Part shown: positions 8,642-18,847 of the stretch, piece after piece
Layout: every line of letters starts with the position of its first letter
How positions within the stretch are numbered: the stretch's first letter is position 1
NCBI GenBank assembly: GCA_035772785.1
Contig: JAOCPU010000118.1
Location: forward strand, 1 to 20,843
Origin: Phlebiopsis flavidoalba
Taxonomy: Eukaryota > Basidiomycota > Agaricomycetes > Polyporales > Phanerochaetaceae
DNA length: 20,843 nt
Direction: 5' to 3'
Notes under the pieces: model-generated
Told to the model about the DNA's origin: nothing
Database searches by the model: none
What the model saw: the letters and a program-made list of their open reading frames with translations, nothing else
Position numbers and translations under genes: made by a program

Positions 8642-11562
8642 GACATTCAACACCCGCTGGTCATTCCGCGCTCGCGGTGCTCTGTCGCGGGTGCCTTCGT
8701 CCTCGGCGGCAATTCGCCGCCGTTCATTCATCACGGGGAAGCGTGCGCATCGGGTGAGGCGTCGCCACACTGTGCTTGCTGTGCTTACTAAGCTGGTGCG
8801 CCGCGCGGCGGAGGACTCGCTCAGCGGTGACGCGTCCTTCGGCGCGAAGCCCGTGCTCGTTGGATCGTGGTACGTGGAGGCCTGCGCCCGCGTCCCGGAG
8901 TGGGGGGATTGCTAGCTGCCCTTCTGGCGGCTGTGGTGTCAGGTGCCTGTGCCTTTGTCTTTTCAGGCGGTCGTGAGGGTGCTCAGTAATGAACGCCACA
9001 AAGCCAATCGCGACTACGCTCCGCGAAAGATCGTGTCCTCGCCGTCTACGCCGCACCATGCGAATCGTATACTACCGCATGGTTTGGCTATTTGATCGCG
9101 CCGCTGCGCTCTCTTCGTGGACTGCCAATGTCCCTAGCATGCTTCTGCCGTACGGTATTGGCGGTAAATTGGGGGGCCCCCCTCCCTTTTCGAAGTCAGA
9201 CGCCCGCTAGCGTCACGGAGAGCCCGGCAGAGCTTGTGTGCTCGAGTCGCTTTCGACTACTCCATTCGGCGACGTCAGACGTCGTCGTGTGCAGCCTGCC
9301 TCGCTCGGCTGAGGCGCGAGGCTTATCGTGTATCAATTAACACAGTCAGGATAATGTAAAAGGTGAGTGCGCGAGGGGGCCCACTGCCGTGTGTGCCAGT
9401 ACAGGATCCCGCCTCCGTTCCAGTGTGGAAGATGTGGTAGAGCGTAATGTTTTTATTTTAAAACGGACCTTGGCACCTGCTTTGCTTGTAACATAGACGG
9501 CACAGACTGTTGCGCGTGCCCTGTTTTTTTTGCTTACTTAGATCCGTTAGAGCTCATGTTTTTAAGCTATTGTATCTTGTTGTATACATACCACTGTAAT
9601 CTCCGTCCCGATGGTGTGCTCGTGCCGTGCTCCCTGTGCGCTGTGGCTGTGCGCCCAACGAGAGTTATATTTGGAGTACACTCGCAACAATGCATCTTCA
9701 ACACAGTGCCGCCCGTTGGAGCGCGAATGCCCAACCAGGGCGTTGGTTTGGGGGTAAAAGAGGTTCCCCTAGGGTGGCATGTTGTTAATTTTATCCCTTA
9801 TCCACCCCCAGAGCTGGGAAGGCGCCACCTGCGTCCTGACGTCAGCGGGGAGAAGATGGCCCGCTCAACTTGTGGAAAAGTGGCCGGGCGAATTCCTCGA
9901 CTCCTCGTCGAAATCACAGCTTGTTGATGACCTCCGCTATACGTGGCGACCGGTGACTTACCGACTTGCTCCACAACAGGCTGTGCTCGCGATTCGAGGT
10001 GCGCAATTAGCAGCAAAAAACGGCTAGCACCGCACCCGAGAACTAGGGGCACACATACGGGCTTTACCCCCGGATTTACCCTGTCTTTTAGTGCAGAGGG
10101 TTGCGCTTTGGCTGAAAGTTGCTGCTGGCCATGAGCTTGAAGGCTGTGGCGGCCACATTCATCGTCGTGTGTGAACCACTGCGAAGGTCCTCGAAAGGGC
10201 GTATTCAACTCCTCGTACCGACCTCCTCGATAATAGAAGGGGAGCCATGCATCAGAGTTCTCCAGGGCAACTCAAACAACGCAGTGCATAATAAGCAACG
10301 CTCTCCTGCTCGCCTCGTACCTCCAGCCATTGCAGCCTTCTACCGTTCTGCCCCTCGATGATCGTCGCCGCTCATTTGCTGCAATAATCCTCCGCGCCAT
10401 GTGCCCGCCCTCCCTTGCTCGTTTGCGTCGCCAACCCGACCGGCTACGTATCGATCAGTGTGTGCCATCAGCCGCACGGCTGGCCGCCAAATAAGAAACC
10501 AATGACTGACGCGGCCGAGCGTGGGCAATGATATGACGACGGGTTCGACGAGCACACGACACAACTCAGACCAGAAACACCCGGGGTGATGTCCTCACGG
10601 AACGCGGTGATTGTGGTGGCGTGTGCGGCGAGGCCGTGTGCCGCGGGAGTAACGAGGTGGGGGCAGCCCGTCGCAGCCCAGGAACACGTAGAGAACGGAG
10701 GCACGATCGGGTGCGGCACACCCGATCGGCGCAAGACCGGGTCCTGCGAGCCTGATCGACTAGTTCCAGCGCGGGCCGGCGCGAAGGTGCCTCCGCTGGG
10801 CGTGAGAACAATTTAGACCAGGGTATCCGCTCAGTTTTGCCGATGACAATCAGCCCTCGTTCAACGATCTCGCAAACGCGGCCGACGTTCGTCAGTGGCG
10901 GGGGTAGTGGGGAATGGCGATCCTCCTTCCGGCGTTCCGTTGTTGCCAGCAAGCTGGCGTGCGGCTTATTTAAACGGTAAACACCTCCGCCAGAAAAGAC
11001 GACTCTTCCTACTCGGCCATCGGCCGCAACGAACACTTGCCTTTAGTCGTGCTTGGCTGTCTTTCTTCCAACGGCCACCAGCCTACAGCAACGGGAGTGG
11101 CTTATGCTGTTTGCAATGCGAGGTAACCGCCCCTCTTCCTCTGCCAGCGACCATACACCTGGGCCCTCCGACCGCACTCGACTCGTCTCTTCGCCAGGAA
11201 ATCTTCCTGTCCTGACCAACACCATTTATTGGCTGGTTTTGGTTACCTTTGCTTATTGTCGCTTCAGAGCCCACTGGGCCCCAGATCACTGTTTCGCTAT
11301 TTGTCACCTTACTATATGGACGAGGAGGCTCTGGGACACCCTATCTACCAAGTACGTTTCATGTCTCGCCACCCCACTCATTACTGCATCCGCCCGGCAC
11401 TCACGGACCCGCGGCGCGCGCAGCTCCCTCGAGGGCAACGGCGTGGGGCACGGGCCAGTGTCCATTGTCTGCGCTGTGCCGCGTGCGTGCAGTCTCAAGT
11501 GCTGTCACGGTCGGGCAGCCAGGGCGTCATGAGGGGTCGTCGGCTGCTCGGGTGCCGAACTA
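8642..11562. other. 2.9 kb without a recognisable gene
   Basis: Frames on both strands are short and carry no family motif that I recognise. Local features are a hydrophobic 40-residue stretch ending at a stop at 8987-8989 (plus), an AT-rich patch around 9440-9600 with T runs, and the palindrome at 10704-10728. If the indel rate seen in the neighbouring genes applies here, a weakly conserved gene could be hidden. Confidence 0.4.
10704..10728. repeat. Perfect 10 bp inverted repeat, 5 nt loop
   Basis: CGATCGGGTG, then CGGCA, then CACCCGATCG. The arms are exact reverse complements and are GC-rich enough for a stable hairpin. The outer CGATCG is itself palindromic. The site lies in a region without a clear gene, so a regulatory role is open. 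Confidence 0.7.
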
Positions 11563-11935
11563 AGACGCGACGGGGTCAAACGGCATGTATGCATCGAGGT
11601 ACTGCGAGTCGGACTCGCGGCCGAATGCTTCATCAACGAGCACAATCATCGCGTTCGCAACGTGTCGTTCGGCCGGACTCCAACCTGCCAGGTACTTGGT
11701 GTTCTCCTCGTCTATCAAGAAGCCTCGATGACGGGCCGCTTTCCTCCCCGCCGGGCATCGCAGTACGCTAAGGTGCCGGCGCGCTGTCCCAGGCGATGAT
11801 GCGTCGCGGGGGGCGGGCAGGGCGGTGGGGGGTGCCGCGTTCACTGATTTTTCCTGGGCTTGTGAGGGGGAAGGTGGGTCATCGTGCTTTTGGGGATCTG
11901 TAGCGATAGAGATTTCATGACTTATACCCTAAACT
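11563..11935 (-). CDS. Unrecognised coding-like block (possible last exon)
   Basis: Reading the minus strand from about 11935, an open frame follows a possible splice acceptor (TTTAG). It runs about 120 codons without a stop: a polar, proline-rich stretch (HEISIATDPQKHDDPPSPSQ), then an Arg-rich part, then a more ordinary sequence with FLIDEENTKYLAGWSPAER, ANAMIVLVDEAFGRE and a final YMPFDPVAS before the stop. Its C-terminal half has normal protein-like composition. I recognise no family. No convincing upstream exon was found in 11936-12300. It may be a real 3' exon, a decayed gene or chance. Confidence 0.3.
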
Positions 11936-13122
11936 CATATAACTGATCTAATGTATTTATTGCACTCGCCCTAATCTGTCTAGAGTTCAACCCTGCGCGC
12001 ACCTCGGGGCCGGGTGGGTGACGATTGGATCTGCAGGGGACGCCCTGTTTCACCTCGCCCAACCTCGTAAATATTCGCAATGGAGTTAACGGGCCTAAGT
12101 GGGTGGCCTAAATGGATGCGCGGTGCGGACCAGCGTAGCTGCTGATGATTTAGCTCTTAGGGACCCCTCGAACAGCGTCTAGACACTATATCTGTTTGTC
12201 TCTGGCTCTCTGAATTCATCGCGGAGTGTTGGGTGGTAGAGGTACGGGGTCATGGGTGTGATTACACACACACCGGCTGGGTACACGGCCGCTGCGAACT
12301 AGAACGCCGGAGATGGAAGCAGCTTTTTTTTTTTTCTACGTTTGCATCACACGCCACGCAGGTGTCGCGTGCTCGACTCTCGAGAAATCGAGACGCACCC
12401 TCTTTCGATCAGCTGGGGGTATCTCGATGCACGAGAGCGTCATTTTCTGGCCACAGAACTCGCTGCGATTTTATTCTAGTCCACGGATAGACAGAAACGG
12501 ACACGCGACTCGGGACATGTGCACGAGCTAGGCAGTCTGGCGGAAGTCCAGTTTTGTTGAATCGGAGACGCGCACGCTCGCCAGTCGTGCATGAGCCGCC
12601 CAGTAGTGCCGTCAGCTGGCTCGGCCGCGGAAGCTCCAAGAGTCCACTCGACGGCTACCAATCTCATGTTTCTGCCAACAATTCTGCTATCTGTCGGACA
12701 CCGAGGATGGCGACAGCGAACAGATAAGAGGGCAACTCCCAGCTCCAGCGGCACCAGCATTGTTGCCCGGGACGGAGACGCCTTATTTGGGAATTAGCAC
12801 GTGCCGGCTGAGTGTCTCTCACCATCAAACTCTTCCGCACTGCTCAGCTTGTCCGCCAACACACCCCGACGTATTGCGACTCGCCACTCGCATCTTTCAA
12901 TCTGCGCCAGAGGAGAGTACGCAGCGTCTGTAGGCAGCGGCGCGTAGCGTGTTCGAGCTCAGAAAGTGAGAGTGACGTGCAAGTACTGAGCGGAGACCAT
13001 TCGGACGGTCATTTTCTGTGTCGGAGTGAGTGTCCCCCTTCTCGTTCTCCGCCACTACTCCGAGTCCATGCCCAATTCGCTCGCCCCCAACGACGAGCAC
13101 GCCCGCTGACGCGTTCCCCACC
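11936..13122. other. Intergenic and probable 5' region of the Zn2Cys6 gene
   Basis: No gene is recognised. A run of 13 T occurs near 12324-12336. The right half (about 12800-13122) is likely promoter and 5' leader of the transcription factor gene, judged by position only. Confidence 0.4.
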
Positions 13123-14862
13123 ATGGCCGCAGGTCCCAAGCCACCCGCCAGCGCTGTGCACGACCAGCGGCCGTAGTATCCCCGCCCCCGTCTGCGCGTC
13201 GCCTGAAGCAGCATGGCCCACGTAAGGGGACCAAGACCCCCGGCAGAGCAGCCTGCGCCCCCGCCCCCGCCCCCCGCCCTCCCCGCGTACCACCGCCGCC
13301 GTACGGCGCGCACTATGCGCCGATGCCGCCTGGGCGCGTACCCGCCGCCGTTCTACACGTTCGCGCCGATCCCGGACCCGAACCACGACCCGAATGCGCC
13401 GCCCGGCGCGCACCGCCCCAGCAGTACCTCATGTGCGTTCCCGCCGCACCCCGGCATGCTCTACGCGTATGCGCCCCCGCATGGACAAGGTGCGTCGTCG
13501 CCACGCGTCCCCTACCCGTGCGCGCAGTCGGGCTGAGCACCCACGCGCGCAGTGCTGCCGTACCCCCCCACCCCGGATACCCGCCGCCCCCCGCCTGCCC
13601 CCGCCGCCGTTCCTCGGCCAAAGAGAAAACAAGTCAAGATGGCGGTGAGTCCTTTATACCGAGAAGTCGATGCCCGGCGTCGGCCGTCGTCGTGCCAGGG
13701 CGGCGGGTCCGTCGTGGAAAAGCTGAAACAACCTGCATATTTGCGTGGGCCCCACGCTAGGCAGCGTGGAGCGGACGACGGCACTCACCCTGCTGCCGTC
13801 TGTCATCCCTAGCGCAGCCGCGCAGTACGGCCGCTGCCATTCCGCGGCCCTGGGTTCCTGGCAACCAAAAATGTCGTCTGTCCCGTCCGCGTCAATGTCC
13901 GCGCGAGAGAAACTTGAGCCGGACATCGCAAGAGATTTTCGGCCAATCTGCCTGTGTTCCGGGGTTTGTTCGTCCCCGCCGCTGACGTGCCTCCATCTTG
14001 CAGTGTATAATGAAACTGTGCGGCGGCCTGCAAACGCTGCGACGACAGCCGGCCGTGTGAGCGGTGCCAGAAGTACGGCCTGACGGACTCGTGCGGGCGT
14101 CGACGGCCAGCGCAAGGGAAGGAAGAAGGGGATCAAGCGGGGGCCGTACAAACGCAAGCCCAAGCCCGCCAACGGCGATGGTACTTATCAAGGTACGCAC
14201 GCGCACATGGAGGCTGCTTCCGGCCATCGACAGCTCACAAGGGTTCGCTATCACGGCAGAGGTTCCTACTCCCAGCAGCACCGACAGAGGAAGGCGAAGC
14301 GAGCGGGACTAGCCCCGGCGCCCTATGCGATGGCCCCTCCGCCGCCGCCGCCGCCCCACGAGGCCTACTACCCGGCGCCCTACTACTAGCCCCCCACCCG
14401 TACGCCCCGCCGCCGCCGCCCGGCCACGACGCCCAGGCGCACGCCCCCGAGGGCGTGCCCAACGGCGCGCCGCACCCCGTCCAGCCGTACTTCCCGCTGC
14501 ACCCGCGGTGTGTACCCGCCGTACCCGCGCACAGTACGCGCCGCCGGTCGCGTACGCCGCGTGCCACCCGCTCTACGCCGCCCCGCGGTCATCTCGCCGC
14601 CGCCCGCGGACAGCAGCAAGGCCGCCCCCGCGGCGCAGGAGAACGAGACGGCGACGCCGAAGAGCAAGAAAAAGGCAAGGGCGAATAAGGGCGGCGACGG
14701 GCCCGCGAAGAGCAAGAAGGCGAACGGGCGAGGCGGCGCATGGCGCGGAGGCGGGGGACGACGGCGGCGCGGCGAACGGGTTCCCCCATGAGCACCCTGC
14801 TGGAGGAGGAGCCCCGGAGCTGAACGGGCGCCGAGAACGGACACATGGTGTCCCCTGTTTAG
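13123..14862 (+). CDS. Fungal Zn2Cys6 transcription factor, proline-rich
   Basis: This is a nuclear DNA-binding regulator of the fungal binuclear zinc cluster type. The likely start is the ATG at 13123 in a good context (CACCATGGCC); ATG 13213 is an alternative. The N-terminal part is Pro/Tyr-rich (GAYPPPFYTFAPIPDPNHD near 13340-13395) and ends in PKRKQVKMA at 13644. An intron (13645-14003) precedes the zinc cluster exon, 14004-14094. Six cysteines fit CX2CX6CX5CX2CX8C, with the second half reading CDDSRPCERCQKYGLTDSC. It is followed by the basic linker GRKKGIKRGPYKRKPK. A probable second intron is 14193-14241. The C-terminus is again Pro/Tyr-rich (YAMAPPPPPPPHEAYY, then GVPNGAPHPVQPYFPLHP), then Lys-rich (ETATPKSKKKARA), and ends NGHMVSPV-stop at 14862. 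At least four frame changes interrupt the reading, including the two bases just before the cluster's first Cys pair. The target genes are unknown. Confidence 0.8.
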
Positions 14863-16210
14863 TACGTTGCTGTCCGCTGGTGAGCGATTCTGTTAAGGAG
14901 GACCCTGCCGCTCTGGCTATGATCCATCGGGACAGGATCGATCAAATCCGTCCTCCCTCGTCGGCTACGCTGTCATCAAATGTCGCGACAGCCGTGGCAT
15001 CGCCTCCTCCCATACGTATGTTAACCTTTCCGTCTCGACTTTTCGGACCTCGACTTCTCCTTTCCGACGCTATCCGCTGGTTCATTTGGCCACCAACAGG
15101 GGTGGATGCAAGTCTGTCGCTGTTGGTGATAACATCGTCAAATGACCACGGATGCCGTGTGGACCATTCTTTTTGTACTATAGATGGACTACATGGCACC
15201 CGGCTTCTGGGTCGGAGCGGCTGCCAGATGGGTCTGGTGCGTTTTTCCAAGGTTCAGGTGATTTTCTCTCTCTCTCTCATCTCTCGTGGCGCTGTATGTG
15301 TGTACGAGTAGACAACGGGCTTCTCTTCGGCTCGTTGTGGGCTGTGCAACGGTTCCAGTTCTCTCCGTGTGTAGCTTCGACTCTCTCCGTTATCTGTACT
15401 TGTACAAAGCGTCTCACCGAGGTTATGGTCTTGTATATGCCTTCCCCTCTATCTGTCTATGTGCTTTCCTTAAAAAACTCGAAAAAAACACAGGCTTGCT
15501 ACAAGGTTTTGTTCTATGCGTATTTATCACAGAATGCCGTACCCTGTACCATATGTATGTACCTCGTCGAACAATACGAAACACGTCGATCTGTCCGCCA
15601 CACACGGCCGCGAAGACGATTGTTTTCGTAGGCTTAGTCCGATTGATAGATGGAGGCCGCCTCGGAATCACGCAGGAGGTCAGGCATTGGTCTTCTGCAC
15701 CCCCCCTGCCGCCAACGCATCTTCGTGCCCTGAAACTACCGCCGCGGCTCGCTCGCGAGCTGGCCTATGAGAGCCTGTGCGCAGCGGCCGGATCGTCTCA
15801 GGGCTGTCCGCACCCACGAGAGGCTGTTATTTAGAGCTGACCGCGTGAGAAGGCGGGTGGCCTGCGTGCACGCGTATACACAAGGCCAGTGACATCACTG
15901 GGATGCGTTCGCTCGCGATCTCGGCAGGGAGGGCCCCAGAGGTAGGACAGGACGAGCGGGGCCCCCGCGTGCGGGCAATTTGATAGCTCGACGCGCGCGC
16001 CCCCTGGCAGGAGCGCACGGTGCGCGCTTGGGGAGCGGCGGATTGACGTCCCCTGTCTGCAATTTAGGCATGTGTGTAATTGACAGCGGGAGATTCGCGG
16101 TCGTGCCTTGCCTGAGGCGTCCCGAGATTAATATATCTGCTGCTAACGCGTTAGAAAGAAGCATGGGAGAGACTCACGGTCTTTTAGAGCGGAGGCTTAG
16201 CCGGCGGCGT
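14863..16210. other. Intergenic, 3' of the Zn2Cys6 gene
   Basis: No gene is recognised. The first few hundred bases are probably the 3' UTR. A short CT microsatellite lies at 15265-15278, followed by pyrimidine-rich, T-rich sequence up to about 15480. Open frames here (for example 15286-15834) lack protein-like features. Confidence 0.4.
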
Positions 16211-16384
16211 ATTGGCCATATAAGCGAGATATTGCTCTCACGATTGCATATATGCCAATATGATAGCGAGCTGCGCGGTCACATAGAAGCCTTTCAATGG
16301 CTTGTAACAAGCCTCGGATTCAAACTCAGTATCTAACTTCGCAGGGTCTTGTGAGCTAAAACGTGGCTCCACTACGCATATAAG
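16211..16384 (+). promoter_or_regulatory. Paired CCAAT boxes and TATA-like elements upstream of MAM33
   Basis: An inverted CCAAT (ATTGG, 16211-16215) and a direct CCAAT (16255-16259) sit in an imperfect inverted repeat (ATTGGCCATAT and ATATGCCAAT). TATAAG occurs at 16219-16224 and again at 16379-16384, about 250 nt before the ATG at 16631. CCAAT boxes bound by the HAP complex are common upstream of fungal mitochondrial-protein genes. The link to this gene is inferred from position. Confidence 0.35.
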
Positions 16385-16630
16385 AGATGGGATTTACTTA
16401 CAATAATTGCTGAAAGCCGGTACCACGAGCATCTCTTGAACACACCGACAAAACCTGAACAACCTGGCGAGAGCGCGTCGCAGGCGCGTCTATCCACGTG
16501 GCGCCGTTATTTGCCTCGAGCAAATAAAGACACGGCCGGAAATTTCGGCGAGCGCGCTCGTTGGAAAGCGAGCCTGTTCTCCACCCAACACCAACACTTT
16601 GCCTACTCATCTCTTTCTACACCCACCACC

Positions 16631-17801
16631 ATGTCTGCTATTCGTGCTCTCCGTCAAGTAGCTGGATCCTCGAGCCGCAGCCTGGCCGCTCGTGCCTCGA
16701 CCCGCTCTTTTGCTAGAGCTGCGGTCCCCGCGTTCCGCTCGACGGTCGCGCCTGCCACGCGGGCTTTCTCGGTTTCGGCGCGGAGGTTGGGAGAGGGTTC
16801 CAGTGAGTAGCCATTTATTGGATGATGAGAAACGTGTTTGTTTATCATCATTCGCATTGCAGCTGATGTGACTCTCACGCAAAAGCTCGCTGAGGAGCTC
16901 AAGTACGAGAAGGAGGCTGCTTCATCTGCCGACCCCGACTTTTTGAAGGGCTTCAAGGCCCAAGGTGTCTGGGAGGTGTGCACGTCTGTCACTACGCCAT
17001 CATTCCGCGTCTAACATGCCACGTAGATCGAGACGACGTTACCGCCCGCCCCTAAAACGATGAAGTCGCGCTCTCCAGGAAGTTCGGCAACGGAGACGTG
17101 TGTAGCATGGTCACGTCATATAAGCACCCACTGATCATCTTTGCACCAGTATCCGCACTGATGTTCTCTATCGCTGATATCCAGGCCGAGCAAGAGAGTG
17201 ACTTTGAGGAGCTTGAGGAAGGCGAGAGGCTTCAGAGGACACCAGCCGGCCGCACTCTTACCCAATCCGCTGTTCATTCGCTATCACCAAGGTTTGTATC
17301 GTTAATTTGCAGTATTGATTGTGCCGCTTATATGCTTGCTATAGGACGGCGCGTCGGGCGCCCTCCACGGTCGATGCCATGTGCCAGGATGCGAACGTTC
17401 GTCACGACAACATCTCGTAACCCAAAAAATACCCCGACGCAAAAACTGGCACGGAACTGACTGCAGAGGCTGACTGGAACACGTCGCGACCAGCCCTCTA
17501 CATTGGCCCTCAGGTAAGTGTACAGTAGTTTTACAGCTCACTACTAACCTGTAATGTCGCTCATATATCTCCACAGTGTCGATACGCGCTCGACGTTTCC
17601 GTTTTCAGGAGGAGTTCGAGAAGTTCCTCCAGGAGCGTGGTATCAACGACAGTCTTGCCCTGTTCGTTCCCGAGTACGCTGAGTACAAGGAGCAGAAGGT
17701 GTGTTACTCCGCAATCCAGCCTTGGAAGCATACTACATCATCCCATCAGCAGGAATACGTCGGCTGGTCTCCAGAGCGTGAAGAAGTTCATCGAGGCATA
17801 A
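16631..17801 (+). CDS. MAM33: Mitochondrial matrix acidic protein MAM33 (p32/C1QBP family)
   Basis: This is a homologue of yeast Mam33 and human C1QBP/p32, a doughnut-shaped acidic trimer of the mitochondrial matrix linked to ribosome assembly and respiration. The ATG at 16631 (ACCACCATG) opens an Arg/Ser/Ala-rich presequence without acidic residues (MSAIRALRQVAGSSSRSLAA), a typical matrix targeting signal. The family core follows: LTQKLAEELKYEKEA, DEVALSRKFGNGD, LMFSIADIQAE, an acidic stretch, AMCQDA, DAKTGTELTAEADW, YIGPQ, EEFEKFLQERGIND, FVPEYAEYKEQK, EYVGW and finally LQSVKKFIEA-stop. GT-AG introns are at 16803-16862, 16976-17026, 17098-17149, 17292-17344, 17514-17576 and 17699-17752. About six single- or two-base frame changes lie between these motifs (before DEVALSRK, before LMFS, before YPIRC, after DGASGAL, in exon 6 and before LQSV). 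The length is normal for the family. Confidence 0.88.
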
Positions 17802-18217
17802 AAGCTTCGACGAATTTTTTTTTTTTAAAACGTATCGTATAGCCGTACACCCGCCGTGTTACATAATTGCTCCTAATTACATGCCACATCTCCACCCTGC
17901 TCAGACAGAACTCGTGTCACATCCGCCCGATAGATAACTTCGTGTTTTCACCTTTCCGGCTGGTGACCTGCTATGACAGCCGAAGTGCCGAGCGCCACAA
18001 AGCTTCGTAGTATCTAAGCGCACGAGTACTAAATTCGCCAGCGAAACGCGACTGAATTGTAACTCAGCACTCAAACTCACCCCGCCATGCGTCCAAGCTG
18101 TTCCTTCCAAGCTGATAAACTTTCGTAGTTGGACATGGCGTGCGATACAATCAGCCAAGCTCAGTGAACGCGGACGGTACATTGGTCGTACCAATATCAG
18201 CTACGATGTAATACTGT
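17802..18217. other. Intergenic between MAM33 and a convergent gene
   Basis: This holds the likely 3' UTRs of MAM33 (plus) and the unnamed minus-strand gene. A run of T (17814-17826) followed by AAAA lies just after the MAM33 stop. No other feature is seen. Confidence 0.4.
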
Positions 18218-18847
18218 TTAGTGCCTCTCCATGACCCAGTACGGAATCATCTCCTTAGGGACATCAGGCCACGACGGGAACGGGCAACAATCACGACCTG
18301 GGTGAGAGTAAGTATGTACGTCGTTACATGAGGAATGCTCGTGCTCACATTTCTGTCGTCATCAGCCTATCCCCAGTGCCTGCATACCAGGGTAGAGCCG
18401 ATGACATGACAACAACAGCCTTGAGTCTGAAATACAAGTCACTGAGCTCTGCTGGTCTTCATACGACGCACACTCTGAACCCTACGTATACGCGTTTTCC
18501 AACTCCATCAGGAGCGTCGAACTTCTCCAAACGCCAGAACAATATGCACTCTTCTATGTCGCCTCCGTGAGGACCAAAACGGCCGGCCTGGGAACAGGCC
18601 TGCTCTTCCACGGGAGTCCAGCCAGCCAGAGAAGTTGTTGCTTTGGTTCGTACAGGCAGACGCGGTGGTACTTCTCCTCGGGAATGCTCTCCCGGAAGCA
18701 TGGCCCACTACTCACCACACATCGTAAGAGACCCACAGATAGGTTGGAGCTCGGGGCACTCATCGTTATATTGTGTCGGCAGGGTCGGGACCGAGAGAGC
18801 AGCGACCGTGACGGACGCCCCCTGCCTTTGGGACGTGGCCCGTACAT
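18218..18847 (-). CDS. Hypothetical protein, frames broken
   Basis: I do not recognise this gene, but it reads like coding DNA. On the minus strand an ATG at 18847 and a second at 18763 (MSAPSSNLSVGLL) lead into PEEKYHRVCLYEPKQQLLWL and GLPWKSRPVP. After a frame change the next frame gives RFGPHGGDIEECILFWRLEK and FDAPDGVGKRVYVGFRV (about 18475-18590). After a gap that may hold an intron near 18330-18460, the last exon reads CCPFPSWPDVPKEMIPYWVM and ends ERH-stop at 18218-18220. The balanced composition with Trp, Cys and charged residues, and an ending rich in Pro/Trp, supports a real small protein of roughly 150-180 residues. No signal peptide or clear membrane segment is seen. It converges with MAM33. 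Function unknown. Confidence 0.5.

Noticed and set aside
8830..8989. Hydrophobic C-terminal segment GGLLAALLAAVVSGACAFVF as a membrane anchor gene
   Set aside because: Only about 50 codons, preceded by Arg-rich sequence without a start or family motif; Ala/Leu/Val runs are expected by chance in GC-rich DNA.
10566..11036. 156-codon minus-strand ORF
   Set aside because: Arg/Ser/Pro-rich with repeated RTRSC words that come from the local palindrome; no conserved motif, and GC-rich DNA gives such frames freely.
15286..15834. 182-codon plus-strand ORF after the Zn2Cys6 gene
   Set aside because: It lies in pyrimidine-rich probable 3' UTR and reads as Cys/Leu/Tyr-rich translation of it; no domain is visible.
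18314..18328. TGTACGTCGTTACA as an LTR terminus
   Set aside because: The ends look like TG..CA, but no second copy, internal region or target duplication was found, and the interval overlaps the unnamed minus-strand gene.
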